Shown here piece by piece: positions 24,601-31,950 of a stretch of 64,000 nucleotides of DNA; position 1 is the stretch's first letter; the number at the start of each line of letters is the position of its first letter. The notes under the pieces were generated by a model. That model was not told the origin of the DNA and made no database searches. It was given only the letters and a program-made list of their open reading frames with translations. Position numbers and translations under genes: made by a program. This stretch comes from Paraescarpia echinospica (taxonomy: Eukaryota > Annelida > Polychaeta > Sabellida > Siboglinidae): the NCBI GenBank assembly GCA_020002185.1, contig CM034544.1, forward strand, positions 4,524,632-4,588,631, read 5' to 3'.

Positions 24601-25650
24601 TGACATACCTCAGCATGGCTGCCATGGTTTCTGTTTCCCATGATGATACCAGTTATTTGTTGAATAAATGATGGGTGATGATGTTTTGTACATTGTGCCG
24701 AATACATCAGATGACTGACACATCAAACAGTTGAGTAAACTGTGACATACCTCAGCATGGCTGCCATGGTTTCTGTTTCCCATGATGATACCAGTTATTT
24801 GTTGAATAAATGATGGGTGACGGTGCTTATGATTTATTTCAGGACTAATAAACTCATAGGCGGACTATTCTGCCCCTGATAACAATCATGTCACAAACTA
24901 TCCCTTGCTATAAATGTTGTTATTAGACAATCTCCCATCATTCTAAATACATTTGTATGTTAAATAGTCTTCTATTTTCACAGTAGTCCGAGACTCCTTG
25001 TTCCATCCTCTAAACTTCTTAAATCCAGTTCATGAATATGACTTTCTGCTTTAATTTAGAAGACAACACATCCAGTCACCAGGTCTAGCCTAAATTGTCC
25101 AATTCAACGGTGTTCATATTATACACATTGCCATCTTTAATCAGCTTTGGCCTGTACCGAGTAGTCCCAAAAGTAACACCAATAAATGAATAAGTCAATA
25201 ACCAGTTTCGTTTTCTGACTGGCGTACTGACTACGTCTACTGTCGTAAAAGTTGTCATCATGACATGTTATGTCTTTAATGCATATTTATGGGTCTGTCC
25301 AATGAAATAAAAATATTAACCCTACATGAAGCACTGGTCACGTAACATACCAAGGCATGTTCGCCTGCTTGAAGGTTTACTGCTATGCAAAAATGAATTG
25401 TCACTCAACCGGTTGTGTGTTATGTAGCATCGTCATGCTTGGGCCTGGGAACAGCGATACCCGGTGCTAATTACCACGCTAAAATAGGACTTATACATTA
25501 ACAGCAGACTAGAAACTAAACGAAATTAATCACACTGTATCAATTAAGACACTGTGTTTCGAATTAAGGTCAATGTCAACAGAACACGGCAATATTTACC
25601 TTATAATAAACTCCTTTTCTACCGCATACCTCCACTGCTAAATCGTCCAT
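492..25650 (-). CDS. Fmr1: FMR1/FXR-family RNA-binding protein, exons 1-10 (5' half of gene)
   Basis: Ten minus-strand exons join in phase to a 331-codon open frame, cut by the left window edge. In FMRP-family proteins this part binds RNA and polyribosomes and represses translation, notably in neurons. Domains in order: Tudor/Agenet 1 (about residues 4-50), Tudor/Agenet 2 (63-115), KH0 (about 126-200), KH1 with a GSHG loop (about 222-282) and the start of KH2 with a GKNG loop followed by [16 protein letters not shown]. Exon lengths of 51, 53, 117, 79 and 110 nt equal those I recall for human FMR1 exons 1, 2, 7, 9 and 10. The start ATG has A at -3 and G at +4, and an in-frame TAA lies 69 nt upstream. 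FMR1, FXR1 and FXR2 cannot be told apart here, and most invertebrates have a single gene. All splice junctions are canonical and the frame is intact, so it is probably functional. Confidence 0.95.
602..1486 (-). other. Fmr1 intron 9
   Basis: 885 bp, unremarkable AT-rich sequence without a visible repeat. Confidence 0.85.
1487..1565 (-). CDS. Fmr1: Fmr1 exon 9 (KH1-KH2 junction)
   Basis: 79 nt, acceptor TTTGTAG, donor ATAG|GTGAGT. It encodes [20 protein letters not shown] then PRDLI, aligned with [20 protein letters not shown]. Same length as human exon 9. Confidence 0.93.
1566..2493 (-). other. Fmr1 intron 8
   Basis: 928 bp. It holds a short plus-strand reverse-transcriptase remnant (listed separately). 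Otherwise nothing recognised. Confidence 0.85.
1880..2095 (+). mobile_element. Non-LTR retrotransposon C-terminal remnant
   Basis: The frame reads [16 protein letters not shown]...RQDTG...ALDRTKWR. This resembles the C-terminal tail of LINE polyproteins, where a GRP-(K/R)-RW motif is followed by a DRxxWR motif. No RT core is present. It is a short, isolated fragment in antisense orientation to Fmr1. Confidence 0.55.
2494..2667 (-). CDS. Fmr1: Fmr1 exon 8 (KH1)
   Basis: 174 nt (58 codons), acceptor TTGCTAG, donor GAG|GTGGGT. It encodes the KH1 core [18 protein letters not shown] and [19 protein letters not shown]. The GSHG loop corresponds to GTHG of FMRP. One residue longer than human. An alternative AG 21 nt inside would break the frame. 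Confidence 0.92.
2668..3356 (-). other. Fmr1 intron 7
   Basis: 689 bp, T-rich on the plus strand, with loosely repeated blocks around 2,640-3,120 (recurring GTGCAGCTTCRTGYTCTAGC and TAGTTTA motifs), one of which overlaps the exon 8 acceptor region. Confidence 0.7.
3357..3473 (-). CDS. Fmr1: Fmr1 exon 7 (KH0 end, linker)
   Basis: 117 nt, acceptor TTTGCAG, donor GAG|GTAACA, phase 0 on both sides. It encodes the [20 protein letters not shown] segment and an acidic/basic helix, aligned with TSKRAHMLIDMHFRSLR. Same length as in human. A 56-bp array begins only 6 nt upstream of the acceptor AG. Confidence 0.93.
3481..3648. repeat. 56-bp tandem repeat, 3 copies, in intron 6
   Basis: Three near-identical 56-bp units (3,481-3,536, 3,537-3,592, 3,593-3,648), each carrying ACGAGTGCTGTACAACAG. 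The array abuts the exon 7 acceptor. Confidence 0.97.
3811..4242. repeat. 48-bp tandem repeat, 9 copies, in intron 6
   Basis: Exactly nine 48-bp units with ATAACCCTAACCCTGTGG and GCACATGCACCATGTGACAT. Because 48 is divisible by 3, both strands show long open frames (16-residue peptide repeats). I treat these as artefacts of the period. Confidence 0.97.
4756..4843 (-). CDS. Fmr1: Fmr1 exon 6 (KH0)
   Basis: 88 nt, donor CTG|GTAAGT, acceptor most likely CTGTAG. It encodes [20 protein letters not shown] then PDDKTILIL, aligned with [20 protein letters not shown] in FMRP and two residues shorter. The precise acceptor is the least certain junction in the model, because a second AG lies 11 nt further in and is also in phase only if two bases are borrowed differently. 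Confidence 0.85.
4844..5300 (-). other. Fmr1 intron 5 with LINE debris
   Basis: 457 bp. Just upstream of the exon 6 acceptor are two TCAAGGTCA-type half-sites (around 4,863-4,872 and 4,884-4,895). About 5,060-5,245 (plus) gives a broken frame with [13 protein letters not shown] and EYARKWR-like pieces that resemble a decayed LINE C-terminus. Confidence 0.45.
5301..5366 (-). CDS. Fmr1: Fmr1 exon 5 (start of KH0)
   Basis: 66 nt, acceptor CTTTCAG, donor AT|GTAAGT. It encodes [20 protein letters not shown] plus E, E and two bases, aligned to the TFHKIKLDVPEDLRQM region of FMRP. Together with exon 4 it totals 221 nt, the same as human exons 4 plus 5. Confidence 0.9.
5367..6624 (-). other. Fmr1 intron 4
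   Basis: 1,258 bp, about two thirds of it the AT-rich 38-bp array. 6,291-6,600 shows no feature. Confidence 0.85.
5491..6290. repeat. 38-41-bp tandem repeat, about 20 copies, in intron 4
   Basis: AT-rich unit containing ACTAGTAATAATAAAAATG and TTCAAATATACAGTGTGTG. Units differ mainly by one extra AAT triplet (38 or 41 bp) and an A/C change in TGACTAG/TGCCTAG. Confidence 0.96.
6625..6779 (-). CDS. Fmr1: Fmr1 exon 4 (Tudor/Agenet 2)
   Basis: 155 nt, acceptor CCTGCAG, donor AAA|GTAAGT. It encodes the [20 protein letters not shown] core of Tudor 2 and continues through DSTYSEIV to the IRPLNK segment. Compared with my recollection of human FMR1 it fuses exon 4 with the first 83 nt of exon 5, so the intron inside Tudor 2 is missing and a new one lies downstream. 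Confidence 0.93.
7576..7720. repeat. 145-bp direct repeat, copy 1
   Basis: From TTTATGCAAGCAACAACACG to CTCTACAACCCAAT, almost identical to 8,460-8,604. The 739 bp between them are unrelated to the repeat. Confidence 0.95.
8460..8604. repeat. 145-bp direct repeat, copy 2
   Basis: Second copy of the 7,576-7,720 segment, same length and orientation. It is preceded by CpG-richer sequence (8,220-8,460) with an inverted CCAAT (ATTGG near 8,319) and an octamer-like ATGCAAAT near 8,427. It does not begin TG or end CA, so it is not a standard LTR. Confidence 0.95.
9718..10194. repeat. 53-bp tandem repeat, 9 copies
   Basis: Nine units exactly 53 bp long, each with GTGGCTGCAATGTAAGGTTA and GAGATGTACAGACCCAGCAC. 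Very low divergence, so a recent expansion. Confidence 0.97.
10640..11769. repeat. 34-bp tandem repeat, about 33 copies
   Basis: Unit with GATGTGTTCATCAGTGATGT and GTGAGTGCCAAAGT. Single-base variants (CACCAG for CATCAG, CAACGTG for CAAAGTG) recur in the same order in two blocks, showing block duplication of several units. Confidence 0.96.
13741..16074. repeat. 53-bp tandem repeat, about 44 copies
   Basis: Unit with TAAGCCACAGTCACATAGAG and CACTGGTCTCAATGATAGAC. There are scrambled or shortened units around 14,965-15,010 and 15,390-15,620. The last five units carry an inserted ACTGAT (59-bp variant), indicating polarity of expansion. Confidence 0.96.
16342..16474. repeat. 19-bp tandem repeat, 7 copies
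   Basis: Seven perfect units of TGTCTCTTGTTATGTAAAG. Confidence 0.97.
18066..18735. repeat. Diverged tandem duplication, about 280 bp x2
   Basis: 18,066-18,346 and 18,447-18,735 share many blocks (for example GTGTATAAACCC, GGAATCAGAAGAGAATTGCC, CTTCAAACAGTGGTAAAAAT) with substitutions and small indels. An old duplication. No gene content seen. Confidence 0.8.
19066..19164 (-). CDS. Short acidic open frame, unrecognised
   Basis: An ATG at 19,164 opens an acidic Ser/Asp-rich frame ([20 protein letters not shown]...) that ends after STEND. A directly repeated ACTGAAAACG (two copies) causes the stop. If one copy were absent, the frame would continue about 20 residues. The composition resembles N-termini of some domesticated transposases or nuclear proteins, but I cannot name a family. 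It lies inside Fmr1 intron 3 on the same strand and may not be a gene. Confidence 0.2.
   Translation of the reverse strand: MADDGAVSDGSDIDVEDSEIGSSTSSISTEND
19354..19425. repeat. 36-bp direct repeat, 2 copies
   Basis: Two units sharing GGCGTATCCCGAATGAAA, next to the 18-bp array. Confidence 0.85.
19437..19994. repeat. 18-bp tandem repeat, 31 copies
   Basis: 31 units of GATCCACACAATACGTGC with C/T and A/G variants. Each carries an (A/G)CGTG core and a CpG, unusual in an otherwise AT-rich intron. 18 is divisible by 3, so several frames on both strands are open throughout. These are not genes. Confidence 0.97.
20200..20299 (-). CDS. Fmr1: Fmr1 exon 3 (end of Tudor 1)
   Basis: 100 nt with acceptor CTACAG and donor GAG|GTAGGC. 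It encodes the PERCIP...LREGEEVE segment, aligned with PDRQIP...ESDEVE in FMRP, two residues longer than human. Its first 43 nt (20,257-20,299) and its acceptor form the first unit of an 89-bp tandem array that extends 11-fold into intron 2. The downstream copies diverge from the true exon at several positions. Confidence 0.92.
20257..21235. repeat. 89-bp tandem array that includes the exon 3 acceptor, 11 copies
   Basis: Eleven units of 89 bp (one lacks a base). The leftmost unit contains genuine exon 3 sequence (20,257-20,299) plus its acceptor. The other ten carry copies of the acceptor CTACAG followed by TGTGCTGCCTGAGCG, with pseudo-exon starts at 20,388, 20,477, 20,566, 20,655, 20,744, 20,833, 20,922, 21,010, 21,099 and 21,188. 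Two unit types (GCGGG/GTGGG versus GCAGG) partly alternate. Confidence 0.95.
20300..23039 (-). other. Fmr1 intron 2
   Basis: 2,740 bp. The 3' third is the 89-bp array with decoy acceptors. 21,351-23,030 has no recognised feature apart from two similar blocks (GTTGTGATGGAATAAAA at about 22,755 and 22,871). Confidence 0.85.
21224..21350. mobile_element. Small MITE-like element
   Basis: About 127 bp, AT-rich, bounded by inverted repeats TTAAAGGGAGACTGTTG and, on the other strand, TTAAAGGGAGATTGTTTG. The left inverted repeat is part of the last 89-bp unit and is copied in every unit of that array. Confidence 0.5.
23040..23092 (-). CDS. Fmr1: Fmr1 exon 2
   Basis: 53 nt between acceptor TTGCAG and donor GA|GTAAGT. 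It encodes [17 protein letters not shown] plus two bases, equivalent to the family segment ending in FEN. The length equals the 53 nt I recall for the human exon. Confidence 0.93.
23421..24319. mobile_element. hAT-like nonautonomous element with TIRs
   Basis: 899 bp bounded by CAGGGTCGGGGTCAATTA and, inverted, CAAGGTTGGGTTCAATTA. Subterminal regions are packed with TAATTGTAATTG motifs at both ends. The flanks CCGCTTTT and CCGTTATT match at 6 of 8 positions, as expected for a decayed 8-bp hAT target duplication. No transposase. Inside Fmr1 intron 1. Confidence 0.65.
24535..24818. repeat. 142-bp tandem duplication, 2 copies
   Basis: Two adjacent copies (24,535-24,676 and 24,677-24,818) starting GATGATGTTTTGTACATTGT, nearly identical. 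Inside Fmr1 intron 1. Confidence 0.92.
25600..25650 (-). CDS. Fmr1: Fmr1 exon 1 (coding part)
   Basis: 51 nt encoding [17 protein letters not shown], the first strand of Tudor 1, matching the 17-residue first coding exon of vertebrate FMR1. The donor is AAG|GTAAAT. The ATG is in strong context and is preceded by an in-frame stop at 25,717-25,719. Phase 0 at the 3' end. Confidence 0.93.
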
Positions 25651-26319
25651 CTTGAACGCACGTGAAGGCACATGGGAAATTTTTGATTTATCGGATATGT
25701 TAATACCAAGATAAGATTAAAAAGTTGTAACGCTTATGCAATTTACGATGAGAACAAATCATCTGACAATCATAGGCACGAGACATAACATTTGCAATTC
25801 GTTTCCGAGTTTCACGTAACCAAAGATGTAACCTAGGCGCTTTGGATGAAACCCGGACATGGCCATGGATATGAACAAACAGAGACATTCCGACCAAACA
25901 AAACCACAAACAAGTGGCAAGCGGACAGGCGGACCAGATAATGAACTAGGGGTCTGTAACTCGATTTATCGAGTGTCCGACAATTATTTATTTATTTAAT
26001 ACGAACACATTCACATGTAAAAACAGCATATCCTATGTTTGGGCCAGTCGTTAAAAAAACTCCTTGGATCAACGTTTATGCTGATTTTTTTTCTGAAAGT
26101 CTTAAATTAAATTAGCTGAATACAGAATACATGTAATTTAATTCTATCTCCGGCACCAAATAGTAAAATGGGGATTTTGTAAATGTTTTGCAGTTTTATA
26201 GTTTTACTATTCTCACGGAGATCGAGAGGTGATCAATAGTTGTTCTTTTCAGATGCACTCAAGAGCAACGGAGAACTATTATTTCCGCAAAAGAAAATGT
26301 ACGGTGATTAATAAACCCC
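25651..26319 (-). promoter_or_regulatory. Fmr1 5' leader and upstream region
   Basis: Sequence upstream of the Fmr1 ATG. The in-frame stop at 25,717-25,719 fixes the N-terminus. No CGG repeat tract of the vertebrate FMR1 type is visible. A transcription start cannot be placed from sequence alone. No other gene recognised. Confidence 0.4.
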
Positions 26320-29300
26320 GCGTATTCCCACATTATTGAACAACTTTACTTGCTTATGCCCATCGTCCCTCTTGGGATATAGGCCGTCGACAACAGCTCT
26401 CCCAGAGTCATCTGTCCTGGGGCCGCACTTCTCGCCATCTGTTTCCAGGTGTGTATATATAGCTTCGATCATCTGCTTAGTGTACGAGATCTCTTCGCCA
26501 AGTGTTTTTCGGTCGGCCTCTTTTTATCTGGATTCCATGTCAGCACTTGTCGGGTGATGCTTGAGCCTGGTTTCCGGAGTGTGTGGCTAATCCACCCACA
26601 TGTTCTTCTTCTGATCTTTTCCTCGGCTGGGAGTTGGTGTGTCCTCCTCCACAAGTCGACGTTGCTGATCGTGTCTGGCCAGCGGATCTGGAGGATTCTT
26701 CTTATACCGTTGTTGATGCAGGTATGCACTCTGTTGATGGTGGTGTTGGTTGCCCTCCACGTCTCGGCTCCATACAATAAGATTGACTTCACATTTGGGT
26801 TAAACAGCCGGATTTTTGTGTGTAATGACAGCACTTTGGAGCTCTAGATGTTCTTTAGCTGTAGAAATGTTACTCTCGCCTTGCCAAACCTTGCTATTAT
26901 GTTTGCGTCTGTGCCGTCCTGTTTATCGATGACATTGCCCAAGTAGGTGAAGGCATCTACCTCTTCAACTGCATTCCTTCCAGCGTGACTGGGTCAGTGC
27001 TAGCTGTGTTAACATTGAGGACATCCGTCTTTGTTTTATGTATGCCAAGTCCCACTTGTGAGGAAATTACTGCCAGTTCTGTTGTCTTGTCCTGCTTCTG
27101 CTGGTGGCTGTAGGACAGCAGTGTCAGATCATCGACGAAGTCTAGGTCTTCTAGTTGTGTCTACAGTGTCCATTGGATTCAATTCCTCATCGGCATTGTG
27201 CACTTCATCATAATCCAATCACTGGACAGGAGGAAGTGGTATGCGGACAGCAGGCAGCTTTGTTTAACTCAAGTCTTCTCTTATAAACGACTCGTGAGCT
27301 GTCCTGCGTGGATTACTCTGCACCCCGTTCCCTCATAGATGTTCGTGATCAGGTTTACCCGTTTGTTTGGCACTCCATAATGTCGTAGTGGTTTCCCGAT
27401 GATCTCCCTGTCTACACTGACGAATGCCTTTTCGTAGTCGACGAAGCTGATGTAGAGAGAGGAGCTCTACTCCAAAGATTGCTTTACTATGATGCGCAGT
27501 GTTGCGATCTGATCCACGCATGATCTGTTCTGACGGACTCCAGCTTGCTGATCTCTCAGCAGTGGGTCAACTGTGTCTTTCATCCTTTTAAAATGATCCT
27601 GTTGAAAACTTTCCCTGGCACTGACAGAAGTGTGATTCCTCTGTAGTTGGAACAGTTGCTGAGGTCTCCTTTCTTGGGAAGTTTTATGAGGTATCCCTCT
27701 CTCCAGTCTGATGGCACTACTTCCTCTTCCCCGATCTTTTCAAAGAGGGGGTACTGTTGTTCCACAGATTTATTTACATCTGTCTTGAGTGCTTCTGGCG
27801 GACTATCGTCTGGTCTCTTTACTTTGTAGATCGTCAGCTGTTTTATGACCTTCCTGATTTCTTCCTTGGTATGCTTGTCACAGTTGATGGGTAGGTGTTT
27901 CAGCTGGCTGAATGTCAGAGAAGGTGTTCGGTGGGGCAGATCTGTTCAGAAGTTCTTCAAAATGTTCAACCCATCTGTTCAGCTGTTGCACAGTTCCTGG
28001 GATGACCCCTCCCTCCTAGTCTTTGACGGGTCTTTCTGGCTTGCTGTACTTGCCTGATAGTTTCCCGGTGGTGTCATACAGCTGTCTCGTGTTTCCACTA
28101 CATGCCGCTTGCTCTGCCTCTTCAGCCAGGCTGTCAATGTAGTTTATCAATTCAGCCTGATATGATTTGTGATTTGTGAGATGATTAACTTTTGTAACAT
28201 ATTTAACTTACTTAACATATTTAATTTATTTAATTTATTTAACTTATTTAACTGATATAACTCTTATTACTATTTTTATATTTTTATATTGCATGTACAT
28301 TTGTTTTATTTGTTTTAATATGCTGCCACGATCCAAATGTATTTCCCTCCCAAGGGACAATAAAGTATTGTGATTGTGATTGATTGTCTGTTTTTACACT
28401 CTTCTTTACTTCTCTGTTCCTTTGCCTTAGCCTTCGGCGCTGTTGTGCGACTGTTGTTTACTGCTGTTTTCTTCTCATTCCGCATTTTGATCCTGTGCAA
28501 AGTTTCTGCTGATGTCCACTCTCTTTGCTGCTGGCCAACAACTTCTTGGCAAGTTGATGTCAGTGTCTCTTCGATGTTCTGCCACAGGCTGTTCAGTTCG
28601 AGTTCTTCTTCTTGTAGCTCTTGTAGCACTTGGAATTTGTTAGCAAGGTTCAGCTTGTATTCCTCTCTTGTCAGTGGATCTTTCAGGAGGCCGACATTGT
28701 ACTTTCGTCTCTTTGTTGCTGTCTCCATCCAACATTCTTTAGGTTGTGTTTCAGTCTAGCAACCAACAGGTGATGGTCGGATGCAACGTCAGCTCCCCTC
28801 ATCGCTTTCACATCTTGAAGTGACCACTTGAATCTCTTGCCTATACACATGTGATCCAGTTAGTTTTCTGCCACGTGATCTGGTGACATCCACGTAGCCT
28901 TGTGTATCCTCTTGTGTGGGAAAATGCTGCCCCGATGACAATCTTGTTCAGGGCACACGTGTCCGCAAATCTATCTCCATTCTCGTTCATCTCTCCAGGT
29001 CCAAGGGTCCCCATTACTTCTTTATACCCCGTTCTGTCCATTCCAATCTTCGCATTGCAATCTCCCATGAGAATGTTGACATCTTTCTCTGGGCACTTGT
29101 CGAGGATGCTGTTATATAATTGGTCCTTCGTTTCTTCATCTCTATCGTGCGTTGGTGTGTAGCACTGGATCACATTCATCTTGATTTTCTGTTTCTTTGT
29201 TCTGAAGGATGCTGTGCAGTACCCTCTGTGTCAATCTTGATAGCCCGAGTGCTACGCCTTCAGAGTGAAGTGCATTATGGGGCAGTGCAAGGTTGTAGTT

Positions 29301-29650
29301 CTTCATTTCTGCTGCAACCTGCGCAGTTTTTCATGTCTGGTGCAAGGTCCTCACGTTCTATGTTCCTGAGGTTGTGTTCCTAGTCGAAAGAAGGGTAAAT
29401 CCCGGCGTTCACCACACGGCGTCATAGTGCTTTGAGATGAAGACCCTTCCTCTTCCAAGCATGTGTTCTCTGTAAGTTCTCTAGTCGACGTTTCGTTTCT
29501 GTAGCAAGTTTTTTTTTATGAGGTAGGGGTGCTAGCCCCACGCTCAACCCTCCTCCTTTCTCACCCGGGCTTGGGACCGACCACGGTTGAGTTCATAATT
29601 GAACAAGTTCAGCGGATTTTCCCATTCTTCAGCAGCTGTTAGTACCCCTG
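26320..29650 (-). mobile_element. Decayed non-LTR retrotransposon (APE endonuclease + RT)
   Basis: Read right to left: a GC-rich 5' leader (29,400-29,650), APE-type endonuclease pieces (NVIQCYTPTHD, ILMGDCNAKIGMDRTGY, GEMNENGDRFADTCALNKIV and SDHHLL-like, about 29,180-28,750), a linker, then RT motifs LPKKGDLSNCSNYRGITLLS (about 27,700), a YEKAF-type block (27,450) and the catalytic FVDD (27,128-27,139). It ends in a C-terminal domain with [25 protein letters not shown] and DGLYPKRDDGHK. Frameshifts, stops, a deletion in the endonuclease and a nested insertion make it inactive. The clade (RTE, CR1/Jockey or other) is not settled by what I can see. Confidence 0.9.
28160..28385 (+). mobile_element. 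Short retroelement nested in the LINE
   Basis: About 225 bp of AT-rich sequence interrupts the LINE reading frame between ECKNRQ and NYIDSLAEEAE. It ends with GGGACAATAAAGTATTG and an ATTGTG microsatellite, a 3' end typical of CR1/L2-like LINEs or SINEs that use them. Orientation is opposite to the host LINE. Confidence 0.65.
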
Positions 29651-30122
29651 TACTTGTACGCCGAGTTGAATCAAATTCCTGGTCACAGAAACATTTGGCA
29701 TATATATATATGATTATATATACAGTATATTATGATTATTTTGGTTAGCTGTCCTAATTAATTTCCTATAATGTTGCAGCACTGTTATGATAAGTGTTGC
29801 ATTGTTGCTAGCCAGAACGTGTAGAGAAGGTCTAGTGGTGAAACTATACGAATGCATGCGTACTCCTGGTCTATGTACGTTGGCCTACTTGTGTTCGTGC
29901 GTAATCATTCATTCTTTATAACAGCTGGCCTAAATGAATGTCCGTGTATTGTTAAGAAAACTATAGTAAACATATTAAGCAATTGTAGCTTGTCTTGATG
30001 AAGATGGAGGAACAGTCATCATCAAAGTTTTATAAAGTTTAAAAATATATATAGTTGAAAAATATATATAGTTAAAGAATGTAGCCTTGTACCTAATATA
30101 CATGTACGTTTCGGTGCTGGTT

Positions 30123-30248
<126 letters not shown>

Positions 30249-31472
30249 GGTTTTGCTGGACACAGTCCAGGACGACAACACGTGGCAGAGGGAAACGTAG
30301 GCCCAGCACTAGGATCTGTGGAGCCGTCATGTACACAGGGACGTCCTGGCCTTGACTTCGATGACAGTGTGGACTGACTTAACGACATCGCGTATAGTTA
30401 TAACTATCTAATTTTACTATAATCGAACTAGCGTGCCTGTCATTGCGTGAGTGCGTGTGTGTGTGCGCGCGCGTGTGCATGTATATGTGGATATGTAAAC
30501 TTTTTCTTTTTAGACGGTTTACATTTCGGGCGTCAAAGTTTCAGGGATCAACGACACTTCGGAAGACACGTAATTCGCTGTTATATATTTTCTCGAAATT
30601 TAATTAATTCACCGTATATTTGAGGGTTCTTACAAGGTTCGTACTGGACGTTAGTCGATCGTTCACAACGTTATGCGTGGTTTGTGCGATTGTTCCGAGC
30701 AACGTAAACCGTTCACCGATCACTTGGGGGCGGTTTACGTAACTTGCAACAATCGTAGAAAACACGCGGAGCGTTGCCTAAATCTGCTCAAAGTTACGTC
30801 AGCTGTGTTTTAATATGCCACGTAAATGACGTTAACTTTGCAGCTTGTATCTCTTCTTATGCGCCGAGTTTCAGTTACCTCGTTCTAAACTGATTCGGTT
30901 CCATTGATAATTATTGGCATGTGTTCATTGGCAGTGTTTTAGAACAAATCCAGGTAGATGTTTTTATTTTCTTACTTGACAGTCATTCCCCAGATGGCGC
31001 CACGTGAGTTATGTGTGAACATTATCTTCTGCACGGCGACAATTGCAGCTCTTGGATTGTTGCTCCACGGATGACTGTATGCTGGTTGTTAAGTCACATC
31101 AGAATTCTTCGGGAAAGCGTCTTCTGCGTCTCGTGTGTGTGTGTGGGTGCGCGAATGCGTGCCATTGTGGTTGTGTGTGTGCGTGTGCATATACATGTAC
31201 AATTATGTGGGTACGTGTGGAGAGAGGATGGGCAAGAGTTCTGCTTGAGAAAAAAGTCGATTTGCAGTGTCATGTGGAGTGCAGCTGGATACTTTTGGGA
31301 GCCTCAAGAGGGGTGCGTGCGGTTGGTGGTTTTGGTAGCCCAATAGTGTGCAGTTGGAGGTCTCAAAGGGGGTTCATTCGGCGGTTTTTGGGGTGCCTCA
31401 AAGTGGACTGCAGTGGGAGGTTTCCGAGAGCCGAAAAACTCACCCCAATAATCAACGACGTCACGGGCCTGA

Positions 31473-31594
<122 letters not shown>

Positions 31595-31950
31595 CATGCT
31601 GTGTGTTTGTGTATGCATGCATGAATGTGTGTATTCTGAAAGTTTATCAACCGGCTAAACGCATTTGTAATTGAAATGTTGACGTGTGTATAAAACAGCT
31701 ATCTTTTATAAACATTTCCTTTGTCAAATCTTGGCATCTGTACATACCATTAAACTACGTCAAACCTGAAAAATATATGTTGCAGACAAAAGATAAGACT
31801 TCCCTCGACATAACTAAATCAAGAGATTATAACATGTGGTAGGGTTCAACTGATAACTGTGTTCCAAGTTTCAACGTTGTAAGCCACTGTACAAACAGCA
31901 CACAATGTCTACACAAGCGGAACTCATCAACAACAAACTATCGAATATAC

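Larger units (their letters stand above)
23093..25599 (-). other. Fmr1 intron 1
   Basis: 2,507 bp, containing the hAT-like TIR element and the 142-bp duplication. 24,830-25,590 shows nothing else. Confidence 0.85.

Noticed and set aside
25651..26000. Vertebrate-type CGG repeat in the Fmr1 5' leader
   Set aside because: No CGG or other trinucleotide tract is present there.
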